A stretch of DNA of 5,324 nt. It comes from Oligoflexales bacterium (GTDB taxonomy: Bacteria; Bdellovibrionota; Oligoflexia; Oligoflexales; Oligoflexaceae). Positions 1 to 5,324 of the stretch are shown piece after piece. How positions within the stretch are numbered: the stretch's first letter is position 1; each line of letters starts with the position of its first letter. Location: positions 1 to 5,324 of the forward strand of contig JADFZC010000215.1 of assembly GCA_015232735.1 (NCBI GenBank), in the 5' to 3' direction. Position numbers and translations under genes: made by a program. The notes under the pieces were generated by a model. That model worked only from the letters and a program-made list of their open reading frames with translations. It searched no databases and was not told where the DNA came from.

Positions 1-113
1 ATGACAGGATATCAGAGAAATTCCTTGGACTGGGCTTCAAAAAGGTGGAAATAGACAAAGAGGGATTCGTATCAGGCAAACTCAACAGAGAAATAACAGA
101 TGACAGTATGTGA
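1..113 (+). CDS. larE: LarE, ATP-dependent sulfur transferase of NPN cofactor synthesis (C-terminal end only)
   Basis: This is a partial gene. The frame starting at base 3 is open from the window edge to a TGA at 111-113 and gives 36 residues. They contain LGLGFKKVEID followed by EGFVSGKLN. This resembles the usual LarE C-terminus, a 'LGF-x-x-V-x-(L/I)-D' strand followed by 'G-(F/Y)-x-S-G-x-(L/M)-N' (recalled family pattern, not an alignment). LarE is a cytoplasmic PP-loop enzyme. It adenylates the carboxylates of pyridinium-3,5-biscarboxylic acid mononucleotide and converts them to thiocarboxylates; some members sacrifice a cysteine sulfur. The PP-loop and any sulfur-donating cysteines lie upstream of the window and cannot be checked. 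The stop lies 14 bases inside larB, which itself supports the assignment. The fragment is short, so the call rests on this tail motif plus context. Confidence 0.72.
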   Translation, partial: DRISEKFLGLGFKKVEIDKEGFVSGKLNREITDDSM

Positions 114-783
114 AATTGACTTTGAAAGAGAGGAGAGGCAGGGCTTTCCCGAATTTATTTTTGGCGAGTCCAAAAGCTTGAGCCAGCTTGTCGAGATAGC
201 CGGCACCTTCGAGCAGAGATCCCTCCCCTGCCTCATTACAAGACTGCAAAGCGACAAGGGCAGAGAGCTTATGTCGCTTTTCAAAAATGGAAAGTATAAC
301 GAAGAGGCGAGAACATTCATTCTGGGGTCTCCCTCCGAAAAGAGGGTCATAAAAGGACATGTGGCCATAGTGGGCGCGGGGACCTCTGATATGTCTGTAG
401 CCGCGGAGGCGGCTGAGGTGTTGTCCTTTCTGGGAGTTAACTCGGTTCTTCACATGGACAAGGGCGTAGCCGGAATCCACAGGCTCTACAACGCGCTTTC
501 AGAAATAAAAAAATCACGCGTGATAATCTGTATTGCCGGTTTTGAGGGCGCACTGCCGTCGGTGCTTGGAGGTCTGGTGAGACAGCCTCTCATCGCTGTG
601 CCGACAAGCACGGGATACGGCGTTGCGAGCGGAGGCGAAGTCGCTCTGAGAGCCATGCTGTCGAGCTGCGCAGCAGGCATTTCCGTGGTAAATATAGATA
701 ACGGCTTCGGCGCGGCTCTTGCCGCCTATCGCATTTTGGAAGGGAGCTTGGGAGACTATGGCGCGGAAAATTCTGAAAGTTGA
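100..783 (+). CDS. larB: LarB, pyridinium-3,5-biscarboxylic acid mononucleotide synthase (NaAD carboxylase/hydrolase)
   Basis: The product has 227 residues, near the usual family length. LarB takes nicotinic acid adenine dinucleotide, carboxylates the pyridine ring at C5 and cleaves off AMP, which is the first step of nickel-pincer nucleotide synthesis in the cytoplasm. The N-terminal part carries the family's 'R-E-E-R-x-G-F-P-E' element at residues 10-18. Residues 86-215 form a PurE-like Rossmann core, seen as HVAIVGAGTSDM at 87-98, GVAGIHRL at 122-129, IAGFEGALPSV at 145-155, PTSTGYG at 168-174 and VVNIDNGFGA at 196-205. Cys190, in the SSCAAG segment, sits where I expect the cysteine reported to form the covalent pyridine adduct; that placement is from memory. 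The ATG at 100 lies inside the larE end with only a weak upstream purine tract, so translation probably depends on coupling to larE. The 3' end overlaps larC by 26 bases. Confidence in the family is very high. Confidence 0.95.
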   Translation: MTVCEIDFEREERQGFPEFIFGESKSLSQLVEIAGTFEQRSLPCLITRLQSDKGRELMSLFKNGKYNEEARTFILGSPSEKRVIKGHVAIVGAGTSDMSVAAEAAEVLSFLGVNSVLHMDKGVAGIHRLYNALSEIKKSRVIICIAGFEGALPSVLGGLVRQPLIAVPTSTGYGVASGGEVALRAMLSSCAAGISVVNIDNGFGAALAAYRILEGSLGDYGAENSES

Positions 784-1963
784 TCCGTTTTCGGGGATAA
801 GCGGGGATATGATGCTTGCCGCATTATGCGCAGTCACCGGAGAAACCGAACTTCTCCTTTCGCTTCCAGACAGGCTCGAAATGGGAGACGTGGAAATTAA
901 GATCGAAAAGGTTAAAAAACGTGGGATCATGTGCGACAGTGTAACAATAATCGATCATAAAAGCCCCGAGGAACGATGCATTGAGGACATATTCTCAATA
1001 ATAGATAACGGAAAGCTCCCTGCCCCTGTAAAGAGCCTGTCAAAAAAAATATTTATGCTGATCGCCGAGGCAGAGGCCGAGGTTCACGGCCTTCCACTTT
1101 CCAAGATACATTTCCATGAAGTCGGAGCCATAGATTCAATATTCGATATTGTCGGATCGGCTCTCCTTCTGGATACAATGTCCTTCGACAAAGTTGTCTC
1201 AACCCCCATATGCACCGGAAAGGGAACCGTAAAATGCGATCATGGGATACTTCCGGTGCCGGCTCCGGCCACAGAAATCCTGCTGAGGGGAATGCCGTGT
1301 TACCCGTCTGAGGTCAACTCGGAGGCGACCACCCCCACGGGTGCCGCAATCCTCAAAGCTTTGAATCCATCCTTCCAGGCCTCTGTAATCAGAATTGAGA
1401 AAACCGCCTATGGTGCCGGTAAAAAGGAGTTTGAAAGACCCAACTGCCTGAGACTCAGCCTGGGTGAGGAAGAGCCGGAGGAGTCTTTGTCACCTCCGGA
1501 ATACGATCAGAAAGTCTGGGTCATCAACGCCAATATCGATGACATGAGCGGTGAAGTCCTCGGAGAATATTTTCAAAAAAAGCTTTTGGCTCTTGGAGCT
1601 CTCGATTTCACGATATCCTCTGTGCTGATGAAGAAGGGAAGACCTGGCTTCAAACTTGAAATTCTCGCAGCAGAAGAAAATTTCAGGGAAATACTCAGGG
1701 TGATTTTCGAGGAAACCACCACAATCGGAGTAAGGTATTACCCTGTCTTCCGATCCGTCCTGAAAAGGGAAGTTAAAATATACGAAACTCCTCTGGGGCC
1801 GGTCTCATTCAAATGCGTATTTTTACCATCCGGTCGCATCAGGAAAATGCCCGAATACGAGGACTGCAGAAAAGCAGCCCTTGATAACGGCATCAGCCTC
1901 GAAGAGGCGTACAGAATAGCAATAGGCCATGCTGGCCACAAGGACTTCGGCCCTTTGCCCTGA
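758..1963 (+). CDS. larC: LarC, nickel insertion protein of NPN cofactor synthesis (single-frame form)
   Basis: The product has 401 residues. LarC is a CTP-dependent cyclometallase that inserts nickel into the dithiocarboxylated pyridinium mononucleotide, completing the NPN cofactor used by lactate racemase and related LarA-type enzymes. Family signatures are present throughout: DPFSGISGDMML at residues 9-20, the histidine-rich IHFHEVGAIDSI at 117-128, TTPTGAAIL at 191-199, NIDDMSGEVLGE at 259-270, LMKKGRPG at 290-297 and ETTTIGVR at 319-326. The first three belong to the LarC1-like half and the last three to the LarC2-like half. The frame can also be read back to an ATG at 719, but I chose the ATG at 758. 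It puts the conserved D-x-F-S-G-I-S-G-D segment at the expected distance from the N-terminus, and it is preceded by AAGGGAG (740-746) and GGAG (751-754). Some species, such as Lactiplantibacillus plantarum, make full LarC by programmed frameshifting. Here the frame is continuous. Confidence 0.95.
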   Translation: MARKILKVDPFSGISGDMMLAALCAVTGETELLLSLPDRLEMGDVEIKIEKVKKRGIMCDSVTIIDHKSPEERCIEDIFSIIDNGKLPAPVKSLSKKIFMLIAEAEAEVHGLPLSKIHFHEVGAIDSIFDIVGSALLLDTMSFDKVVSTPICTGKGTVKCDHGILPVPAPATEILLRGMPCYPSEVNSEATTPTGAAILKALNPSFQASVIRIEKTAYGAGKKEFERPNCLRLSLGEEEPEESLSPPEYDQKVWVINANIDDMSGEVLGEYFQKKLLALGALDFTISSVLMKKGRPGFKLEILAAEENFREILRVIFEETTTIGVRYYPVFRSVLKREVKIYETPLGPVSFKCVFLPSGRIRKMPEYEDCRKAALDNGISLEEAYRIAIGHAGHKDFGPLP

Positions 1964-1971
1964 CGGACCTG

Positions 1972-2000
1972 TTGATGTCTCCCCGCAAATATGTCACAAT
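1972..2000 (+). promoter_or_regulatory. Candidate sigma70-type promoter before the receiver gene
   Basis: TTGATG at 1972-1977 and CACAAT at 1995-2000 are separated by exactly 17 bases. Each matches the -35 or -10 consensus at four of six positions. A transcript would start near 2007, leaving a leader of about 30 bases before the ATG at 2037. The pair lies in the 73-base gap between larC and the receiver gene, where a change of transcription unit is plausible. The match is moderate and could be chance; read-through from the lar genes is the alternative. Confidence 0.33.
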
Positions 2001-2036
2001 GTCTTTTAAGGGTTACTAAAGAAGATAGGATAGGAA

Positions 2037-2450
2037 ATGTCTGATTGGAAAAAAATGATAAAAGATGAGACCGTCTTACTGGTCGATGATGAGTTTGATA
2101 TTCTTGAAATATACGAATTCTATCTGGAAAACGAGGGATTTAAAATTTTGCGTGCAACCAATGCAATGGAAGCGATGAAGCATATTGAGAATAATAATGT
2201 AATACTTGTGCTGACAGACCATAGGATGCCCGACATGGACGGTACAAACCTATGCGATTTGATAAAGGGGAGGTTTAATCATATTTACGTAGTAATAATA
2301 TCCGGCTATGCAAACAGCGTTACCGACACAACCGATACATGCCAGTACCAACCTGATTTAATTTTCAGCAAACCTGTGGATCAGGAGACCCTGATAAGAA
2401 CGGTTCATGGCTTCGCAAAGAGATATTTTGACCACAAAAAGGCCGTGTGA
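2037..2450 (+). CDS. Single-domain response regulator (CheY-like receiver, no output domain)
   Basis: The product has 137 residues and is one receiver domain with about ten extra residues at each end. The acidic pair is Asp17-Asp18 in LLVDDE. The expected phosphoacceptor is Asp61 in LTDHRMPDMDG, the switch hydroxyl is Ser89 in IISGYA, and the conserved lysine is Lys112 in SKPVD, so all phosphotransfer residues are intact. No DNA-binding, cyclase or other effector domain follows, because the protein ends soon after the last receiver helix. It probably acts by protein contact or as a phosphorelay intermediate in the cytoplasm. The start is supported by AGGA at 2027-2030, six bases before the ATG. 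The histidine kinase downstream is on the same strand after a 154-base gap and is the natural partner, though pairing is inferred from adjacency. The specific pathway is not recognisable. Confidence 0.93.
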   Translation: MSDWKKMIKDETVLLVDDEFDILEIYEFYLENEGFKILRATNAMEAMKHIENNNVILVLTDHRMPDMDGTNLCDLIKGRFNHIYVVIISGYANSVTDTTDTCQYQPDLIFSKPVDQETLIRTVHGFAKRYFDHKKAV

Positions 2451-2475
2451 TTCCGATGTAGTCAGCAGACATCTT

Positions 2476-2495
2476 ACAGCATTCTGTTATTTTTT
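2476..2495 (+). terminator. Weak candidate intrinsic terminator after the receiver gene
   Basis: ACAG (2476-2479) can pair with CTGT (2484-2487) around a CATT loop, and a run of six T follows at 2490-2495. The position, 26 bases after the stop codon, is right for a terminator. The stem is only four base pairs with two G-C pairs, so it would be inefficient at best and may be chance. Confidence 0.2.
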
Positions 2496-2512
2496 ATCAA
2501 AATCTCAAGTCC

Positions 2513-2542
2513 GCGACACAAATCAGATCATCAACTTATACA
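2513..2542 (+). promoter_or_regulatory. Low-confidence promoter candidate before the histidine kinase gene
   Basis: The 154-base AT-rich gap at 2451-2613 is long for this compact cluster and is a reasonable place for a promoter. The best pair I see is GCGACA (2513-2518) and TATACA (2537-2542), 18 bases apart and each matching four of six consensus positions. A second TATACA at 2556-2561 has no good upstream partner. I see no clear operator palindrome. This is a weak guess, and a different sigma factor could be used. Confidence 0.18.
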
Positions 2543-2613
2543 AATAACCATCCGATATACAGTCAAAGGCATTGAATTTTTTGTTTCTGCCTGATTCATA
2601 ACATTTGAGGAAA

Positions 2614-4560
2614 ATGACAATTTCCATGAGACAAATTGTACTGCAAATTTTATTACTGGGTATTTTTTCCCAAAGCGCCATTTGCGGTGACGTCGTAAGC
2701 ATTGCAAGTTATAACAGGGTATATCCGAATGTCAGAATTTTTGTTGATCCTTCAGGAACAATGAAAATCGATTCGCTGGTGAAGGATAAAGATCAGTTCA
2801 GGGAGATTTCCCTCCGTGACAGATATGGTTACTCATTTGCACCTCACTTTTATATTTTTACGGCAAGAAACGATACGTCTGTCAGGCAGATAAAGTCCCT
2901 GGCAATCGAGAACAGATCAATACGAGGCCATGAACTTTATATTTTTGACCAGTCGGGAAATATTCTTCCAAAGCGCGACTATAACAAAAAGCTAAGCCCG
3001 TTTCCGGTGCATAACATCACATTCGAGCCAAAATCCGGTTATACCTTTCTGGTTAAGGTGAACTATTCCTATCATAGAAATGTCAACATTTATTTTGATA
3101 ATGAAGACTCGATGGGGGAGAGGCTTGTTGAAGAAAGAATATTTGTCGGAATGTTCTGCGGAATCTGCATCGGACTTCTCATGTATAATTTATTCATATC
3201 CATATCCCTTCGTGATAAAAAGTACTTCTGGTACTGCCTTTTCATCCTTCTTACTGTCAGCAGCGCCCTTATAATGAATGGATACTGGTATATGCTGCTT
3301 TTTACACCGAAGGACGGCACCCTTTCCGCCAGCCTGTCATTAACCATGGGAACAGCGGCAATTTTCGTGAGTTTCTTTTTGAATTCGAGGGAGAGGTATC
3401 CTTTCCTCCATGGATCGCTTTATGCTTTTTCAATTGCATCCTGCCTTGCTTCAGCCTTATTGATTTTCTGGCCTGACGAGATTCTCTGTTACCTGACAGA
3501 TGTGATATTCGTCATATGCGGCACGCTGATAATGACTTTGACAATAATTGAAAATTTCACGAAAGACCGTCTGGCAAGATATTTTCTCTATGCGTGGGCC
3601 GTTCTTTTTTCCGCCCTTGCCTACTGGACTTTGGCGACAATCGGTCTTGCAGGCGAAAACGACTGGAACTACATGTCAATAAACGCAGGAATTTCTTTGG
3701 CAATTGTACTTCTGTCAGTAGGTCTTGGTGAGAAAATCGAGATACTCCGCAGAGAACTGATAAAACAGCTTGCTGAAAGCAATGACAACCTCGAAGAATG
3801 CGTAATAGAAAGAACTTCAGTAATTCTGAAACAGCAGGAAGATCTTATCGCCGCGACAAGATTCGCATCAATAGGCGAAATTTCCTCGGGAATTGCCCAT
3901 GAAATAAGAAATCCCATCGCAATTGCCAAGGGAAATGCGGAAATACTTGGAATTCATCTTAAGGAGAAAGGCTATCTTAATGACAAGATCACGATGTATC
4001 TTGAAAAAATAGACAACAACCTGCAAAGGGTGGAGAGAATCATAAAGTCGCTCCTTTCGCTTTCAAGAAAGGATCAGCACCAGGAATTTAAACAGGAGAA
4101 GCTCCTTGATATCATAAGAGATGTTCTGGAAGTAGCTCAGGACAAACTGAAAAAGCATAATGTCAATCTCATTATCGATCCAAAAATAACTGAGGACATG
4201 TCCCTTGAATGTTATACGACTCAAATATCCCAAGTCATAATGATACTGATAAGCAACGCCATAGACGCCATCGGGGCACTTGAAGAGAAATGGGTCAAAC
4301 TGGACGCCAAAATTGAAGATGCATCCATTTTGGTTTCGGTTGAGGATAGCGGAAACGGAATTCCAGAAGACATGAGAAACTCCCTGTTTGAAATATTTTT
4401 CACAACAAAACCGGCAGGAAAAGGAACAGGGCTGGGTTTAAGCATAGCAAAACGGATAGTGGAAAGTCATCAGGGTGAAATATTTTTGGATCCGGAGTCA
4501 AAACATACAAAATTTGTCGTAAGGCTTCCCCTTGTCCAGAGGAAGTCTAATGCCGCATAA
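2614..4560 (+). CDS. 7TMR-DISM sensor histidine kinase
   Basis: The product has about 648 residues and is an inner-membrane sensor kinase. Residues 1-25 look like a signal peptide with a hydrophobic core around IVLQILLLGIF. Residues 27-174 form a periplasmic domain resembling a diverged 7TMR-DISMED2 sensor. Seven hydrophobic helices follow at about 175-197, 204-222, 237-256, 267-285, 293-312, 323-344 and 353-371, then a charged coiled coil at about 373-417. The HisKA H-box has the phosphoacceptor His429 in AHEIRNP. The HATPase domain has an N-box with Asn548 (SNAIDAI), G1 DSGNGI at 578-583, an F-box FEIFFTTK at 592-599 and G2 GKGTGLGLS at 602-610, so it should be catalytically competent. The start is uncertain: TTG at 2605, ATG at 2614 and ATG at 2626 are all in frame. 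GAGGA at 2607-2611 rules against 2605 but is close to 2614 and far from 2626. Its likely partner is the upstream receiver. The ligand is unknown; some relatives bind carbohydrates. Confidence 0.92.
   Translation: MTISMRQIVLQILLLGIFSQSAICGDVVSIASYNRVYPNVRIFVDPSGTMKIDSLVKDKDQFREISLRDRYGYSFAPHFYIFTARNDTSVRQIKSLAIENRSIRGHELYIFDQSGNILPKRDYNKKLSPFPVHNITFEPKSGYTFLVKVNYSYHRNVNIYFDNEDSMGERLVEERIFVGMFCGICIGLLMYNLFISISLRDKKYFWYCLFILLTVSSALIMNGYWYMLLFTPKDGTLSASLSLTMGTAAIFVSFFLNSRERYPFLHGSLYAFSIASCLASALLIFWPDEILCYLTDVIFVICGTLIMTLTIIENFTKDRLARYFLYAWAVLFSALAYWTLATIGLAGENDWNYMSINAGISLAIVLLSVGLGEKIEILRRELIKQLAESNDNLEECVIERTSVILKQQEDLIAATRFASIGEISSGIAHEIRNPIAIAKGNAEILGIHLKEKGYLNDKITMYLEKIDNNLQRVERIIKSLLSLSRKDQHQEFKQEKLLDIIRDVLEVAQDKLKKHNVNLIIDPKITEDMSLECYTTQISQVIMILISNAIDAIGALEEKWVKLDAKIEDASILVSVEDSGNGIPEDMRNSLFEIFFTTKPAGKGTGLGLSIAKRIVESHQGEIFLDPESKHTKFVVRLPLVQRKSNAA
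4539..4543 (+). promoter_or_regulatory. Shine-Dalgarno site fixing the start of the second 7TMR-DISM gene
   Basis: GAGGA lies inside the end of the kinase gene, six bases before the ATG at 4550. This near-ideal spacing selects that ATG over the in-frame ATG at 4613 and supports reinitiation or coupled translation across the 11-base overlap of the two genes. Confidence 0.7.
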
Positions 4561-5324
4561 AATATGGGATAAAATCAGGAAACGCTTTCTTCTGCCTTTG
4601 CTGACAGGCATAATGGCAGCATTCCTTCCCGCCCATCGTTCCCTTGGAGATGCTCCCGTCGATATAACTGCTTCCGACATGATACCTCTTGGACCCCATT
4701 TCAGTTATTATGAAGACCCTGAGGCAAAACTGTCAATAAAAGGCGTTCTTGCTGATAACAGCTTGATATTCAGGAAATCGGAGTCAGACATTCCCTCTTT
4801 CGGATATTCAAAATCAGCCTTCTGGTTCAGGGTGGTGCTGTCAAATCCCTTGAGCGTTCCGGTGTCAAAGATCATTGAACTCGCCTTTCCTTTGATGGAT
4901 GACATTGAATTTTACCTGATTGACAGCAAAACCATGGCAATAATTGACAAAGAGTATACGGGCGACATGTATCCTTTCAGCCATCGTGAGATAAAATTCC
5001 ATAATTTCACGTTTAATATAAACCTATCCCCTTCAACTTCAGACATTCTTTTAATAAGAGTAAAATCCGAGGGGAATATCCAGGTTCCCGTATATTTGTG
5101 GAAGCCGTTGAAATTTTATGAGTCCGTATTTGACATTCAGATAATTCAAGGCATTTTTTTCGGATTTATGATCATAATTTTTATGTACAATTTTTTTATA
5201 GGAATGGTACTAAGGGAAAAATCGTACATATTATATTTATGCCTGATAGTTTCCCTGACACTTCTTCTTGCTAACATAAAGGAACTTCCATTCGAATATG
5301 TCTGGCCCGAAATGCCGGAACTGA
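4550..5324 (+). CDS. Second 7TMR-DISM membrane signalling protein (3' end outside window)
   Basis: The frame is open from ATG 4550 to the window edge, giving 258 residues plus one base, and is truncated only by the window. Residues 1-33 look like a signal peptide: a basic start (KIRKR), a hydrophobic core (FLLPLLTGIMAAFL) and probable cleavage near SLG-DA. Residues 35-190 resemble a 7TMR-DISMED2 periplasmic domain, with the typical GYSKSAFWFR segment at 85-94, an ELAFPLMDDIEFYL strand pair at 110-123 and LLIRVKSEG at 167-175. Membrane helices begin at about 196-219 and 225-242, with MYNFFIG and LREKSY between and around them. The gene overlaps the kinase gene by 11 bases and has a strong ribosome site, so the two are co-expressed. 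The unseen C-terminus could be a histidine kinase, a GGDEF cyclase, a phosphatase or an HTH output; the sequence here does not decide. A short receptor with no output is also possible. Confidence 0.85.
   Translation, partial: MPHKIWDKIRKRFLLPLLTGIMAAFLPAHRSLGDAPVDITASDMIPLGPHFSYYEDPEAKLSIKGVLADNSLIFRKSESDIPSFGYSKSAFWFRVVLSNPLSVPVSKIIELAFPLMDDIEFYLIDSKTMAIIDKEYTGDMYPFSHREIKFHNFTFNINLSPSTSDILLIRVKSEGNIQVPVYLWKPLKFYESVFDIQIIQGIFFGFMIIIFMYNFFIGMVLREKSYILYLCLIVSLTLLLANIKELPFEYVWPEMPEL

Noticed and set aside
719..757. Thirteen-residue upstream extension of LarC from ATG 719
   Set aside because: The extension lies deep inside larB, would push the conserved N-terminal FSGISGDM segment too far in, and lacks family resemblance. 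The ATG at 758 has purine-rich ribosome sites.
514..930. Open frame of 138 codons on the - strand opposite larB and larC
   Set aside because: It lies opposite two genes with strong family signatures, crosses their junction and has no recognisable domain. It is a shadow frame. The same holds for the - strand frames at 82-480 and 3669-3929 and the + frame at 3080-3274.
1925..1956. Hairpins at the end of larC: GGCC-ATGCT-GGCC (1925-1937) and AAGGAC-TTCG-GCCCTT (1940-1955)
   Set aside because: Both lie inside the coding sequence before the stop codon, the second has a mismatch, and no T run follows. I do not call a terminator.
2455..2473. Inverted repeat GATGT / ACATC around a nine-base loop after the receiver gene
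   Set aside because: Five-base arms are expected by chance in such a gap, and no T run follows directly. It could be an operator half-site pair, but nothing supports that.
2572..2600. TTGAAT followed 17 bases later by TTCATA as a promoter for the kinase
   Set aside because: The -10 match is poor and the transcript would start at or after the likely start codon.
2614..2700. Lipoprotein signal in the kinase N-terminus (SAIC)
   Set aside because: The residue before the cysteine is isoleucine rather than Gly, Ala or Ser, so it does not fit a lipobox. An ordinary signal peptide fits better.
4613..4615. Internal ATG as start of the second 7TMR-DISM protein
   Set aside because: It would remove the basic n-region and much of the hydrophobic core of the signal peptide, and the ATG at 4550 has a well-spaced GAGGA.

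Overview
The window reads as ordinary, densely packed bacterial chromosome with every supported gene on the + strand. The codon mix is moderate in GC. The organism is probably Gram-negative and environmental or anaerobic: the lar cofactor genes are common in anaerobes, and 7TMR-DISM sensors have their N-terminal domain outside the inner membrane. Nothing here fixes the taxon. I see no rRNA or tRNA gene, CRISPR array, insertion sequence or phage gene. No stretch without a gene exceeds about 155 bases.

Positions 1-1963 hold a compact biosynthetic cluster: the last 36 residues of a probable larE, then complete larB and larC. The genes overlap by 14 and 26 bases, so they are almost certainly co-transcribed and translationally coupled. 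Together they make the nickel-pincer nucleotide (NPN) cofactor from nicotinic acid adenine dinucleotide. LarB carboxylates and hydrolyses the substrate, LarE installs the sulfur atoms, and LarC inserts nickel using CTP. LarC is one uninterrupted reading frame here. No NPN-dependent enzyme (a LarA-type racemase or epimerase) lies inside the window.

Positions 1964-5324 hold a signalling module that is visibly more AT-rich by eye. A stand-alone response-regulator receiver domain (2037-2450) is followed by a 154-base gap. Next comes a large membrane histidine kinase (2614-4560) with a signal peptide, a periplasmic sensor domain, seven membrane helices, a coiled coil, a HisKA domain and an HATPase domain. 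Its stop overlaps the start of a second 7TMR-DISM protein (4550 onward), which the window edge cuts off inside its membrane region. The two sensors can be aligned by eye and look like a diverged tandem pair. The likely picture is a multi-sensor phosphorelay in which the kinase phosphorylates the single-domain receiver. The signal, the output and the C-terminal domain of the second sensor cannot be read here.

No wholly new system is evident. The most interesting parts are the paired, translationally coupled 7TMR-DISM sensors beside an output-less receiver, and whether this module has any functional link to the neighbouring nickel-cofactor genes.
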